Made by a program: the position numbers and the translations under genes
Notes under the pieces: model-generated
The model's database searches: none
Told to the model about the DNA's origin: nothing
The model's input: the letters and a program-made list of their open reading frames with translations, nothing else
Source of the DNA: an uncultured Clostridia bacterium
Lineage (GTDB): Bacteria; Bacillota; Clostridia; TANB77; CAG-508
Direction: 5' to 3'
Assembly (NCBI GenBank): GCA_944388035.1
Contig: CALXHF010000003.1
Location: 1-64,000 of the forward strand
DNA: 64,000 nt
Part shown: one piece after another, positions 38,781-48,249 of the stretch
Position numbering within the stretch: position 1 is the first letter of the stretch
Layout of the letters: the number at the start of each line of letters is the position of its first letter

Positions 38781-38809
38781 TTGAAAAAAATACAAATAAA
38801 ATATATAAT
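38781..38809 (+). promoter_or_regulatory. Promoter of accD-accA-fabI
   Basis: TTGAAA (38781-38786), exactly 17 bases and TATAAT (38804-38809), 64 bases ahead of the accD start. Confidence 0.8.
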
Positions 38810-38852
38810 AACAATTGTTAAACAAATTATAGTAATTTTTAACAATTGTTAT
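38808..38852. promoter_or_regulatory. Operator-like double palindrome over the accD promoter
   Basis: ATAACAATTGTTAAA (38808-38822) and its exact reverse complement (38838-38852) are separated by 15 bases. Each arm contains the palindrome AACAATTGTT. The first arm covers the end of the -10 box and the start site. This is the layout of a repressor site pair; a fatty-acid regulator of the MarR/FabT type is one guess. It is not followed by a T-run, so a terminator is less likely. Confidence 0.6.
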
Positions 38853-38872
38853 TTTGTTAAGGAGGAATAATC

Positions 38873-39739
38873 TTGATAATTGACAAAGTAAAGAAATTAA
38901 ACGGAGAAGAAAAAGTAAAAACAAGAAATGAAAGTGCATCAGACAGAATGATAGGAAAATGGGTTAAATGTGATAATTGTAAAGAAATACTTTATAAAGA
39001 AGAATTACATAAAAACTTAAGTGTATGTCCTAATTGTGGAAAACATTTTAGGCTATCAGCAAGAAGAAGAATAAAACAAATAGCTGATGAAGGTACATTT
39101 GAAGAAATAGGAAAAGATATATTAACAGAAGATCCATTACATTTTGATGGTTATATTAAAAAAGTAGAAACATTAAGAGAAAAAACCAAAATAGAAGAAG
39201 CAGTAAAATGTGGAATATGTGAAATAGAAGGACAAAAAGTAGTACTAGGAGTAATGGACGGAAACTTCCTTATGGGAAGTATGGGAAGAGCAGTAGGAGA
39301 AAGAATAACTTTAGCAATAGAAACAGCAATTAAGAAAAAACTACCACTAATAATGTTTTGTGTATCAGGTGGAGCAAGGATGCAAGAAGGAATAGTATCA
39401 CTTATGCAAATGGCAAAAACATCATCAGCAATAGCAAGGCTAAATGAAAAAGGACTTCTATATATATCAGTGTTAACAGACCCAACAACAGGAGGAGTAA
39501 CAGCAAGTTTTGCAAGTTTAGGAGATATAATTTTAGCAGAGCCAAAAGCATTAATAGGATTTGCAGGACCAAGAGTTATAGAGCAAACAATAAAACAAAA
39601 ATTACCAAAAGGTTTCCAAAGTTCAGAATTTTTATTAGAACACGGCTTTATTGATAAAATAGTAGAAAGAAAAGATATGAAAGAAACATTAGCAAAACTA
39701 GTAAGATTACACACTGCTACTAAAGGGGGTGTAAAATAA
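38873..39739 (+). CDS. accD: Acetyl-CoA carboxylase, carboxyltransferase subunit beta
   Basis: This 288-residue protein has the N-terminal zinc ribbon with Cys33, Cys36, Cys52 and Cys55 ([10 protein letters not shown] and VCPNCGKHF), then the crotonase-type carboxyltransferase domain with [11 protein letters not shown] and SGGARMQEG. It pairs with AccA to move CO2 from carboxybiotin to acetyl-CoA. The start is TTG, seven bases after GGAGG. It leads an operon with accA and fabI, under the palindromic operator. accB and accC are not in this window. Confidence 0.95.
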   Translation: MIIDKVKKLNGEEKVKTRNESASDRMIGKWVKCDNCKEILYKEELHKNLSVCPNCGKHFRLSARRRIKQIADEGTFEEIGKDILTEDPLHFDGYIKKVETLREKTKIEEAVKCGICEIEGQKVVLGVMDGNFLMGSMGRAVGERITLAIETAIKKKLPLIMFCVSGGARMQEGIVSLMQMAKTSSAIARLNEKGLLYISVLTDPTTGGVTASFASLGDIILAEPKALIGFAGPRVIEQTIKQKLPKGFQSSEFLLEHGFIDKIVERKDMKETLAKLVRLHTATKGGVK

Positions 39740-39741
39740 TA

Positions 39742-40530
39742 ATGTCAAAAATAACAGCTTGGGATAAAGTAACTCTAGCTAGAGAATTAGCTAGACCAAA
39801 AGCTATCGACTATATAAATAATATTTTCCAAGAATTTGTAGAATTGCACGGAGATAGATATTTTGGAGATGACAAATCAATAGTAGGAGGAATAGCACTA
39901 TTAGAAAAAATACCAGTAACGGTAATTGGAGAGCAAAAAGGAAAAAATATAAAAGAAAATATGGAAAGAAACTTTGGTATGCCAGAACCAGAAGGATACA
40001 GAAAAGCATTAAGATTAATGAAACAAGCAGAAAAGTTTAAAAGACCAATAATAACTTTTATAGATACACCAGGAGCATATCCAGGTATGGGAGCAGAAGA
40101 AAGAGGACAAGGAGAAGCAATAGCAAAAAACTTAATGGAAATGTCAAAATTAAAAGTTCCAATAATATGTATAGTAATAGGAGAAGGCTCAAGTGGAGGT
40201 GCATTGGCAATAGGAGTAGGAGATAAAATAGTAATGCTAGAAAATGCAGTATATTCTATTTTATCACCTGAAGGTTTTGCAAGTATATTATATAAAGATT
40301 CAAGTAAAGCAAAAGAAGCAGCGGAAAATATGAAATTAACAGCAAAAGACTTGAAAAAATTAGGAATAATAGATAAAATAATAGAAGAGCCAGAAAATGG
40401 AGCACAAAATGATTTTGAAACAATATGTGAAAATATGAAAGAATATTTACTAAAAGAAATTAAGAAATTAGAAAAGCTAACAGAAAGAGAGTTAGTAGAA
40501 CAAAGATATAAAAAATTTAGAGTAATGTAG
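39742..40530 (+). CDS. accA: Acetyl-CoA carboxylase, carboxyltransferase subunit alpha
   Basis: This 262-residue protein has the AccA landmarks [62 protein letters not shown] and [15 protein letters not shown]. It starts two bases after accD, with AAGGGGG inside the end of that gene, so the two subunits are made in step. It is shorter than the E. coli protein because the N-terminal helices are reduced, as in many Firmicutes. Confidence 0.96.
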   Translation: MSKITAWDKVTLARELARPKAIDYINNIFQEFVELHGDRYFGDDKSIVGGIALLEKIPVTVIGEQKGKNIKENMERNFGMPEPEGYRKALRLMKQAEKFKRPIITFIDTPGAYPGMGAEERGQGEAIAKNLMEMSKLKVPIICIVIGEGSSGGALAIGVGDKIVMLENAVYSILSPEGFASILYKDSSKAKEAAENMKLTAKDLKKLGIIDKIIEEPENGAQNDFETICENMKEYLLKEIKKLEKLTERELVEQRYKKFRVM

Positions 40531-40543
40531 GGAGGAATTTAAA

Positions 40544-41314
40544 ATGATTTTAAAAGGGAAAAAAGTAGTTATTATGGGAGTTAGAAACAAATGGAGTATA
40601 GCTTGGGGAGCTGCACAATCAGCTTATGAACAAGGTGCAGAAGTTATTTGTACTTGTGCTGAAGAAAACTTAGAAAAGGTTAATAAATTACTAGAAGAAT
40701 TACCAGGTGCGAAAGCATATGTTTTAGGTGACGTAAGCTTAGATGAAAATATTGATAAATGTCTAGATGAAATAAAAGCAGATTATGGAAAAGTAGATGG
40801 TGTTTTACACGCAATCGCACATGCAAATTCTGAAGACTTAAGAAATGATTTTATATTAACTTCAAGAGATGGTTTTGCACACGCAAATGATGTTAGTAGT
40901 TATTCATTAATTGCAATTGTAAGAAAATTAAAAGAAAAAGATATGTTAAATGAAAAAGCAAGTATTGTTGCATATACATATTATGGTTCTGAAAAAGCAA
41001 TAGAAGGATATAATGTTATGGGTGTTGCAAAAGCGGCGTTAGAAGCAAGTATTAGATATTTAGCAAAAGATTTAGGAAAAGATAAAATGAGAATTAATGG
41101 AATTTCAGCAGGACCTATTAAAACTTTATCTGCAAAAGGAATTAAAGATTTTAATTCTATATTAGATGTAGTAGAAGAAAGAGCACCATTACACGAAAAT
41201 GTTACTCCTTCACAGGTAGGAGACGCAACAGCATTTTTATTTAGTGATTTATCTAGTGCTATAACTGGAGAGATTATTCACGTAGATAATGGTTTTTCAA
41301 CAGTAGGTGTTTAA
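40544..41314 (+). CDS. fabI: Enoyl-[acyl-carrier-protein] reductase FabI
   Basis: This 256-residue SDR-type reductase has the FabI-specific NAD loop MGVRNKWSIAWG and the catalytic Tyr156-x6-Lys163 in GYNVMGVAK, the same numbering as E. coli FabI. The ending is ITGEIIHVDNGFSTVG. It catalyses the last reduction of fatty-acid elongation. GGGAGG precedes the ATG and it follows accA by 13 bases, so elongation and malonyl-CoA supply share one control point. Confidence 0.95.
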   Translation: MILKGKKVVIMGVRNKWSIAWGAAQSAYEQGAEVICTCAEENLEKVNKLLEELPGAKAYVLGDVSLDENIDKCLDEIKADYGKVDGVLHAIAHANSEDLRNDFILTSRDGFAHANDVSSYSLIAIVRKLKEKDMLNEKASIVAYTYYGSEKAIEGYNVMGVAKAALEASIRYLAKDLGKDKMRINGISAGPIKTLSAKGIKDFNSILDVVEERAPLHENVTPSQVGDATAFLFSDLSSAITGEIIHVDNGFSTVGV

Positions 41315-41366
41315 TATAAAAATATAGAAAAATGTGAAAAGATAATAAAATAATAGAAAATAAAAA

Positions 41367-41416
41367 CAAAAAAGCTTACACTTTAAAAGTTATTTAAAAT
41401 GTAAGCTTTTTTGTTT
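41367..41416. terminator. Bidirectional terminator after fabI
   Basis: AAAAAAGCTTACACTTTAAA pairs with TTTAAAATGTAAGCTTTTTT, flanked by A and T tracts. Confidence 0.8.
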
Positions 41417-41425
41417 GAAATTTCT

Positions 41426-41884
41426 TTAAAATCTGTCAGTATCATCATATCTTGAAGTACGTATTTGGTTAGAATAATACCAAACAAGTGCAACAATTGC
41501 AATCGCAGCTATTCCCATAATTAACCAAGTCCACATAGTTGCAGACATTCCCATAAAAGTTGCATTTCCTTCAGCATTTGTAGAAGTTCTTGTTGCAGTA
41601 TAATCGCCATTAGCTCTATCATTTGTCATAGAACCTACAGTATTAGATACAGAATTTCCAGCTTTCTCCATACCATTTTCAGCACCGTTTGTAACATTTT
41701 TCATAGTATTTGAAACACCACCAGCAGCACCTTCTATAGCATTTTCAGCACCACCAACAATGTTTCTTGCACCATTTGCAGCATCTTCTAACATATTAGT
41801 AGCATCATTTGCAAAAGTAGAACTTACAATTAATAAGACAGAAACAATTAAAATTAATGCACTAATTATTAATTTTTTAGACAT
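41426..41884 (-). CDS. Secreted/membrane Ala-Gly-Asn-rich protein, unknown
   Basis: This 152-residue protein has a signal peptide or N-terminal anchor (KKLIISALILIVSVLLIVSS, cut near TFA-ND) and a middle of repeated NGAxN(x)xEx-A-G units (AANGARNIVGGAENAIEGAAG). A membrane helix (WTWLIMGIAAIAIVALVWYY, about 118-137) and a short charged tail follow. It could be a small surface or membrane-spanning filament protein. AAGGAGG precedes the ATG on its strand. No family recognised. Confidence 0.7.
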   Translation of the reverse strand: MSKKLIISALILIVSVLLIVSSTFANDATNMLEDAANGARNIVGGAENAIEGAAGGVSNTMKNVTNGAENGMEKAGNSVSNTVGSMTNDRANGDYTATRTSTNAEGNATFMGMSATMWTWLIMGIAAIAIVALVWYYSNQIRTSRYDDTDRF

Positions 41885-42125
41885 AGAAATTTCCTCCTTA
41901 ATAGTTGGTATTTATTTAAAATAGACAATATTTTCCATAATAATTGATTATGAAAAATAAATTCTATTATTATTATTTTAAATTTTAAATAAAATATACA
42001 TAAAAAATAAAATGAAAAGAAAAAATAAAATAAAGAAAGAAAAACAAAGGAAAAAGAAGATAAAAAAATAAAATCTCATTTAAATAAGTTAAACAAGATT
42101 TTATTTCCTTTAATATTTTTGTAAA

Positions 42126-42557
42126 TTATTTTTTTAACCTAATTAGAATAGCAATTGCAAGTAATATTAGTAATACTCCTATAACAATAATAAAAATATT
42201 TAATATATCTGATAAGCTTAATTCTCCTGTAGATGTTGTACTTGTGACTGTAGCTGATTCACTTTGTCCGTTATTATTTGTTGTTCCTGAAAGTGTATTA
42301 TTACTTGACATATTATTAGAATTACCAGAGTTCGTTGTGTTTGTATCTGTAGTAGATGTGTTAGTTCCTGTTTGTGAATTTGTGTTATCTGTAACTTGAT
42401 TTGTATCTTGAGCAGTATTTGAATTGTCTCCAGTTGAAAGGTCTGTTGTTAAGTCTGTACTTAAGTTTAAATCAACTGCATAACAAGTGTTTATTGTAAA
42501 TACAAATGCAACAATGCTTATAAATATAATAATAAATTTTAAATTTTTTAAATTCAT
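42126..42557 (-). CDS. Surface-exposed Ser/Thr/Asn-rich protein, unknown
   Basis: This 143-residue protein has a signal peptide (LKFIIIFISIVAFVFTINTCYA), about 90 residues of low-complexity S/T/N/D/Q (NTSTTDTNTTNSGNSNNMSS) and a C-terminal helix (LSDILNIFIIVIGVLLILLA) ending IRLKK. It has the look of a stalk with C-terminal anchor but no LPxTG motif. It shares architecture with the 41426 gene. AGGAGG precedes the ATG. The 240 bases between the two genes are plain AT-rich DNA. Confidence 0.65.
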   Translation of the reverse strand: MNLKNLKFIIIFISIVAFVFTINTCYAVDLNLSTDLTTDLSTGDNSNTAQDTNQVTDNTNSQTGTNTSTTDTNTTNSGNSNNMSSNNTLSGTTNNNGQSESATVTSTTSTGELSLSDILNIFIIVIGVLLILLAIAILIRLKK

Positions 42558-42692
42558 TTATTAACCCTCCTATTGAAATAATTATTATTTCATCTCTTTT
42601 GTTCTTACAAAATATATAATATCATAAACTATAGTCACTGTCTAGTAAATTTTAAAAAAAAATAAAGTAAATCTTAATTTTTGTAATTAGTA

Positions 42693-42722
42693 TTGACTTA
42701 AATAATTATAATACTGTATTAT
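42693..42722 (+). promoter_or_regulatory. Promoter of natAB
   Basis: TTGACT (42693-42698), an 18-base spacer and TATTAT (42717-42722), 31 bases ahead of the ATG. Confidence 0.6.
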
Positions 42723-42752
42723 TACTAAAGAGTAAAAAATATGGAGGTAAAT

Positions 42753-43508
42753 ATGATTAGAGTAGATAATGTTAAAAAGACTTTTGTACGTTACAAGAGT
42801 AAAAAAGAAAAAGAAATTTTCTATGCAAACAATGGAATAAGTTTTGAAGCAAATGATGGGGAAATAATTGGTATTTTAGGACCAAATGGAGCAGGAAAAA
42901 CTACACTTTTACGTATGATTGCAGGGATATTAGAGCCAACAGAAGGAACAGTTAATTTTGATGATTTAAATTACAAAGAAAATGAATTAGAAATAAAGAA
43001 AAGTTTAGCATATTTATCTGGAAATACTAAGCTTTATGATACAATTTCTTGTTATGAATTATTAAAAATGTGTGCAGATATTTATGGAGTCGTAGATAAA
43101 CAAGAAGAAAGAATTAAAGAAATATCTAAAATATTAAATATGGAAGGTTTTTTATATAATAAAATAGGTAATTTATCTACAGGACAAACACAAAGGGTAA
43201 ACATTGCAAGATGTATGGTTCACAACCCTAAATATTATATATTAGACGAGGCAACAACAGGCTTGGATATAATCTCAAGCCAAGTAATTTTAAATTTTAT
43301 AAAAGAAGAAAAAACTAAAAATAAAACCATTATATATTCAACACATTATATGGAAGAAGCAGAAAATATATGTGATAAAGTTATTATGATAAATAAAGGT
43401 ATAGTAATAACAAGAGGAACACCAAGCAAAATAAAAGAAAAGACAAATACGACTAATTTAAGAGATGCGTTTTTTTCTTTGATAGGAGGTGTTTTAGATG
43501 CAGAATAA
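42753..43508 (+). CDS. natA: ABC transporter ATP-binding protein, NatA-like
   Basis: This 251-residue ATPase has Walker A GPNGAGKTT, the signature LSTGQTQRVNIAR and Walker B YYILDEATTGLD, plus a His switch in STHYMEEAENI. The signature is STGQ rather than SGGQ. The ATG at 42753 is nine bases past TGGAGGT. It overlaps the permease gene by 11 bases. Together they resemble NatAB, a sodium exporter, although other ABC-2 exports are possible. Confidence 0.85.
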   Translation: MIRVDNVKKTFVRYKSKKEKEIFYANNGISFEANDGEIIGILGPNGAGKTTLLRMIAGILEPTEGTVNFDDLNYKENELEIKKSLAYLSGNTKLYDTISCYELLKMCADIYGVVDKQEERIKEISKILNMEGFLYNKIGNLSTGQTQRVNIARCMVHNPKYYILDEATTGLDIISSQVILNFIKEEKTKNKTIIYSTHYMEEAENICDKVIMINKGIVITRGTPSKIKEKTNTTNLRDAFFSLIGGVLDAE

Positions 43509-44643
43509 TTTATTTAATATATTAAAAAAAGAATTAAGAGAATTATTTAGAGATAAAAAATCACTTGTAATGATGCTTGTTATTCCGATATTTATACCAC
43601 TTTTAGTAATAGGTATGTCAGCTTTATTTGATATGCAAGCAAATAAAAATATAGAAGATTTTAATAAAATAGGTTTTGCTTATCAATTATCAGAAGAAGA
43701 AAAAGAAATTGCAGAAAATATGGATATTAAAATAACATATGGAACAGAAGATGAACTAAAACAAAAATATGAAAATTCTGAGATTAATTTATATGTAACA
43801 AAAGAAAATAACAATTACATATTAAATACAGGAAGTAATGATAATGATAGTTATGCTATAAATTTAATGCAAACTTATTTTGATAGTTTAAAACAATATA
43901 TGCAAGCAAATTATTTGAGTAATAATAATATAAATCCAAATGAAGTATTAAATATAATAAATGTAGAAGAAAATATTTTTGAAGAGGATGATAACTATTT
44001 TACAAGTTATATTAAAAATTATGCATTCTTATTTATAATTATGGCAATTACAGTATCTGCTACATATCCTGCAACAGATACAACAGCAGGTGAAAAGGAA
44101 AGAGGAACTTTAGAGACACTACTTACTTTCCCAATTAAAAGTAAAGACATTATAGTAGGAAAATTCTTAGGTGTATCTATCTCATCAATTGTAACTGGTG
44201 TTATTAGCTTAATTTTAGCAGTGATATCACTTGTAATTGCTGGTAATATGTTTAGCATATATGATGGAATTGATATAATGTTTTCAGGAACAAGTTTAAT
44301 ATTTGCTATTATAGTTATAATTGCATATTCATTTTTCATAAGTGGTTTATGCATATCTATAGCAAGTAAATCAAAGACATTTAAAGAAGCACAAAGTGCC
44401 TTAACACCACTAACATTTATATCATTTTTCCCAGGGATGATAGCATTTATGGTGGGAGTAGAAACAACTCCAATACTTTCAATTATTCCATTTCTAAACT
44501 TTACACTATTATTTACAGACATAAGTAATGGGAATATAAATTTATTAAATTTATTATTAATGGGAATATCTACAATAATATATATAACAATAGTATTAAA
44601 ACTTATAATTAAACAATATAAATCTGAAAATGTATTATTTTAG
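43498..44643 (+). CDS. natB: ABC-2 type permease, NatB-like
   Basis: This 381-residue protein has an N-terminal membrane helix (SLVMMLVIPIFIPLLVIGMS), an extracellular domain of about 130 residues, and a cluster of five to six helices after residue 175 with the ABC-2 phrase AGEKERGTLETLLTFPIKSKD. It is translationally coupled to the ATPase. Substrate assignment to Na+ is by family resemblance only. Confidence 0.85.
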   Translation: MQNNLFNILKKELRELFRDKKSLVMMLVIPIFIPLLVIGMSALFDMQANKNIEDFNKIGFAYQLSEEEKEIAENMDIKITYGTEDELKQKYENSEINLYVTKENNNYILNTGSNDNDSYAINLMQTYFDSLKQYMQANYLSNNNINPNEVLNIINVEENIFEEDDNYFTSYIKNYAFLFIIMAITVSATYPATDTTAGEKERGTLETLLTFPIKSKDIIVGKFLGVSISSIVTGVISLILAVISLVIAGNMFSIYDGIDIMFSGTSLIFAIIVIIAYSFFISGLCISIASKSKTFKEAQSALTPLTFISFFPGMIAFMVGVETTPILSIIPFLNFTLLFTDISNGNINLLNLLLMGISTIIYITIVLKLIIKQYKSENVLF

Positions 44644-44651
44644 AAAAATAG

Positions 44652-44679
44652 TTGTAAAAAAATAATTTATTGATATAAT
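44652..44679 (+). promoter_or_regulatory. Promoter of pfkA
   Basis: TTGTAA (44652-44657), a 16-base spacer and TATAAT (44674-44679). Confidence 0.6.
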
Positions 44680-44729
44680 AATAGTGTAAAATTAAAAAGA
44701 TGTTTAAATAATAGATTGGAGGAGTTTTT

Positions 44730-45875
44730 ATGTTGAAAAAAGTTGGAATTTTAGCAAACGGAGGAGATGTTTCCGGGTTTAATGCAGTTATTAGAGCGAT
44801 TGTGAAAACTGCTGAAAATCATAATATAGAGTGTTATGGAATTATTGATGGATATAATGGTTTAATTAAAAAAGATTTTGAATTATTAAGCACAGCAGAA
44901 GGTGGAGAAGCTATAGGAATTTTACCACTTGGTGGTTCTATTATAGGTTCTTCTACAAATTCTAATTTATTTAATTATAAAGTTGTAAATCAAGATGGAA
45001 GTGTAGAATATAAAGATTTATCAGATGAAGCAATTAAAAATATAAAAGAATTTGGTTTTGATTGTATTTTTACATTAGGTGGAGATGGAACACAAAAATC
45101 AGCAAGAGATTTTTCAACAAAAGGTGTAAATGTAATTGGAGTTCCAAAGACTATAGATAATGATGTTGCTTGTACTGAAATAACATTTGGATATAATACT
45201 GCTGTATCTGTTGCAATGGAAGCATTAGATAGACTTCATACAACAGGAGCTACACATCATAGAATTATGGTTTTAGAAGTAATGGGAAGATATGCAGGTT
45301 GGATAGCATTAGAGTCAGCTATAGCAGGTGGTGCAGATGTTGCTTTAATTCCAGAAATACCATATGATATTAAAAAAGTTGCATCTAAAATAGAAAATAG
45401 AAAGAAAAGAGGAAAGAATTTTAGTATAGTAGTTGTAGCAGAAGGTGCAAAACCAATAGGTGGAGAATTAACTATTATGGGAACAAGAGACAACGGAAAA
45501 GGTGTAGATAATACAAAACTTGGAGGAATAGGACAAGTAGTTGCAAAACAATTACAAGAATTAACAGGGTTAGAAGCAAGAAACACAACTTTAGGTTATA
45601 TGCAAAGAGGTGGAACACCAACAGCTTTTGATAGAGTATTATCTACAAAATATGGAACAAAAGCAATGGAATTAGCATTAGAAGGAAAGTTTGGAACACT
45701 TGCAGTTATTAAAAATGGTAAATTAGATTCTGTATCATTAGAAGATGTTGTAGGAAATAATACAGAAATAGGAGCAGTATCTGGTAATACTGAAGAAAGT
45801 AATTTAAGAAAGGTTACTATGGATGATGATTTAGTAAAAACAGCAAGAAACATAGGAATAAATTTAGGAGATTAG
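44730..45875 (+). CDS. pfkA: 6-phosphofructokinase, mixed-type (ATP or PPi)
   Basis: This 381-residue kinase has LGGDGT (116-121), PKTIDNDV (139-146), MGRYAGWIAL and MQRGGTPTAFDRVLS. Position 104-equivalent is Gly (ATP-like), while 124-equivalent is Lys (PKTIDND, PPi-like), so the phosphate donor cannot be told from sequence. It belongs to the longer group III. It phosphorylates fructose 6-phosphate. GGAGG precedes the ATG. Its last 65 bases are duplicated downstream of tyrS. Confidence 0.92.
   Translation: MLKKVGILANGGDVSGFNAVIRAIVKTAENHNIECYGIIDGYNGLIKKDFELLSTAEGGEAIGILPLGGSIIGSSTNSNLFNYKVVNQDGSVEYKDLSDEAIKNIKEFGFDCIFTLGGDGTQKSARDFSTKGVNVIGVPKTIDNDVACTEITFGYNTAVSVAMEALDRLHTTGATHHRIMVLEVMGRYAGWIALESAIAGGADVALIPEIPYDIKKVASKIENRKKRGKNFSIVVVAEGAKPIGGELTIMGTRDNGKGVDNTKLGGIGQVVAKQLQELTGLEARNTTLGYMQRGGTPTAFDRVLSTKYGTKAMELALEGKFGTLAVIKNGKLDSVSLEDVVGNNTEIGAVSGNTEESNLRKVTMDDDLVKTARNIGINLGD
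45810..45874 (+). repeat. 65-bp direct repeat, left copy (end of pfkA)
   Basis: The last 65 bases of pfkA up to the second base of its stop are identical to 47237-47301. The two copies bracket tyrS. Confidence 0.95.
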
Positions 45876-45973
45876 AAGAGTTAAAAAATGATTCATCTAG
45901 ATTAACTAGATATAAAAAATATGATAATATTATAATTATGATTTTAGTAAAATTAATGAAAGGAGTGTCTTTG

Positions 45974-47185
45974 ATGAATATTGAAAAAACTTTAAAGATA
46001 ATGCTAAAAGGATGTGAAAATCATACAGAAAAAAACGAAATCATAGAAAAACTAAAAAAAGTAGAAAAAGAAGGCAGAACATTAAGAATAAAATTAGGAT
46101 TAGATCCTTCTGCACCAGACATACATTTAGGTCATGCTGTTGTGTTAAGAAAAATTAGACAATTACAGGATTTGGGACACGAAGCTATTATTGTTATTGG
46201 AGATTTTACGGGGATGATAGGTGACCCAACAGGAAAATCAAAAACTAGAAAACAACTATCAAGAGATGAAGTCGAAAAAAATGCTAAAACATATCAAGAA
46301 CAAATTTTTAAAGTTATTGATTCAAATAAAACAACTGTAAAATATAACAGTGAGTGGTTAGATAAAATGAATTTTAGAGATGTTATAAATTTAGCATCAA
46401 AATGTACAGTAGCTAGAATGTTAGAGAGAGATGATTTTAAGAATAGATATGAAAATCAACAGCCTATATCAGTACATGAATTTTTTTATCCTTTAATGCA
46501 AGCATATGATTCTGTTGCAATTAAAGCTGATCTTGAATTGGGAGGAACAGATCAAACATTTAATGTTTTAATGGGAAGAAATATACAAAAAGATTATAAG
46601 CAAGAACCACAAATAACGCTTTTTATGCCACTTCTAGAAGGTATAGACGGTATTGAGAAAATGAGCAAAAGCTTAGGAAATTATATAGGAATTAATGAAG
46701 AAGCAAAAACTATGTATGAAAAAATAATGAAAATACCAGATAATTTAATAATAAAATATTATGAATTATGTACTGATGTGTATCCAGAGCAAATTGATAT
46801 TATAAAACAAAGGTTAAAAAGCGGAGAAAATCCTCGTGATATAAAAATGGAATTAGCAAAAGAAATAACAGGATTATATCACAGTAAAGAAGAAACTGAA
46901 AAAGCAGAAGAAACATTTAAAATAGCATTTCAAAAGAAAATAGCACCAGATGATATACCGACATTAAAAGTAAATACCAAACAGCAAAATGTTGGACTAG
47001 CTATTGTAGATGCATTAATGTTAGCTGGAAAATATAAATCAAAATCTGAAATTAAAAGACTAATGAGTCAAGGTGCAATAAAAATAAATGGAGAAAAAGT
47101 AACAGAAATATCTTTAATAACAGAAATAAAATCAGATACCATTGTGCAAGTTGGAAAAGGTACATTTTATAAATTAGAAATTTAA
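45974..47185 (+). CDS. tyrS: Tyrosine--tRNA ligase
   Basis: This 403-residue class I synthetase has HLGH (51-54) in PDIHLGHAVVLRK, the Tyr-binding GGTDQTFNVLMGR, KMSKS (229-233) and a C-terminal S4-like domain (SKSEIKRLMSQGAIKINGEKV). It belongs to the TyrZ-like branch. The ATG at 45974 follows AAAGGAG; the 45938 extension has none. No T-box fits in the 98 bases upstream. It lies between two copies of the pfkA 3' end, so it may be a late arrival at this site. Confidence 0.95.
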   Translation: MNIEKTLKIMLKGCENHTEKNEIIEKLKKVEKEGRTLRIKLGLDPSAPDIHLGHAVVLRKIRQLQDLGHEAIIVIGDFTGMIGDPTGKSKTRKQLSRDEVEKNAKTYQEQIFKVIDSNKTTVKYNSEWLDKMNFRDVINLASKCTVARMLERDDFKNRYENQQPISVHEFFYPLMQAYDSVAIKADLELGGTDQTFNVLMGRNIQKDYKQEPQITLFMPLLEGIDGIEKMSKSLGNYIGINEEAKTMYEKIMKIPDNLIIKYYELCTDVYPEQIDIIKQRLKSGENPRDIKMELAKEITGLYHSKEETEKAEETFKIAFQKKIAPDDIPTLKVNTKQQNVGLAIVDALMLAGKYKSKSEIKRLMSQGAIKINGEKVTEISLITEIKSDTIVQVGKGTFYKLEI

Positions 47186-47236
47186 GATATTAACACAATA
47201 ATTTTAAAAAGTTTTGCTTTATATAGAAAACAATAT

Positions 47237-47301
47237 AAGGTTACTATGGATGATGATTTAGTAAAAACAGCAAGAAACATAGGAATAAATTTAGGAGATT
47301 A
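47237..47301 (+). repeat. 65-bp direct repeat, right copy (pfkA 3' end remnant)
   Basis: Identical to 45810-45874 and open in the pfkA frame up to a stop, but with no start or upstream pfkA sequence. It is a non-coding relic. Confidence 0.95.
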
Positions 47302-47336
47302 AGTTAAAATAAACAAATGAAAAGAGGTAGTAAAAA

Positions 47337-48245
47337 ATGAAAGATTATTTTGGATATAAAGATAAAATATGTGTAGTTACAGGAGCATCTAGCGGTATGG
47401 GAGAGGCAACTGTTAAAATGCTTGTGGATTTAGGTGCTAAAGTATATGCAATAGATATTAATGAGTGTAGAGTAGATTGGATAACAAAATTTATAAAATG
47501 CGATTTATCTAAAAAAGAAGATATTGATAAAGCTTTTTTAGATATACCAGAACATATAGATTCTTTTTTTGGGATAGCAGGGCTTTCTGGAGCTAAGACA
47601 GATTATAGGACAACTTTTGATTGTAATTATACTGCAAATATGTATATCACATTAAATTATTTAAAAAACAGGATGAGTAAAGGTGGAAGTATTGTATATT
47701 GTACATCTACTGCAGGACTAGAATGGAAAAAGTTTAAGAAAGAACAAAACAAAGTTGTAAATTGTAAAACTTGGGAAGAAGTTCAGAGTGCAACTAAAAA
47801 ACTAGCGGATAATGCACCTTCTACTTTTTCATATATGTATTCTAAAAGATGTTTATCTCATTTTGCTTGTATACAATCAGTAGAATTTGGAAAAATGGGA
47901 GTTAGAGTAAACAATGTTTTACCAGGTTCAACAAACACTGGTATGAAACAAGAATTTCAAGATATGGTAGGAAGTGAAGAAGGATTAATTGCAGAAGCGG
48001 GTTTAGCAGGAAGGCTTGCAACATCTGAAGAAATGGCAATGCCTATGGTGTTTTTAAATTCAGATATGGCAACATTTGTATCTGGATTAGATATGGTAGT
48101 AGATTATTCAGATAATTGTCTAAAAGAACTAAAATTAAAGAAAAATTTAGAAGCAATATCTGCAACAAACCCAATAATATGTATGATTGCTAAAAAAATG
48201 CTTAATAAATCAGCAAAAAACGCATTAAACAGTGGAAAGGAATAA
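47337..48245 (+). CDS. SDR-family oxidoreductase, hydroxysteroid-dehydrogenase-like
   Basis: This 302-residue Rossmann enzyme has TGASSGMG (15-22), catalytic Ser124, Tyr166 and Lys170 (YMYSK), and VNNVLPGSTNTGM after them. The length and the insert between strands 5 and 6 (about 130-165) resemble 3-alpha-hydroxysteroid-dehydrogenase-like SDRs, but the substrate is open. AGAGG precedes the ATG. It is followed immediately by an aldo/keto reductase, so the pair may act on one carbonyl substrate. Confidence 0.85.
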   Translation: MKDYFGYKDKICVVTGASSGMGEATVKMLVDLGAKVYAIDINECRVDWITKFIKCDLSKKEDIDKAFLDIPEHIDSFFGIAGLSGAKTDYRTTFDCNYTANMYITLNYLKNRMSKGGSIVYCTSTAGLEWKKFKKEQNKVVNCKTWEEVQSATKKLADNAPSTFSYMYSKRCLSHFACIQSVEFGKMGVRVNNVLPGSTNTGMKQEFQDMVGSEEGLIAEAGLAGRLATSEEMAMPMVFLNSDMATFVSGLDMVVDYSDNCLKELKLKKNLEAISATNPIICMIAKKMLNKSAKNALNSGKE

Positions 48246-48249
48246 TTTA

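Noticed and set aside
45876..45973. T-box leader for tyrS
   Set aside because: Only about 98 bases are available and no specifier stem or antiterminator motif is seen.
47237..47301. A small gene after tyrS
   Set aside because: It is an exact copy of the pfkA 3' end with no start codon or ribosome binding site.
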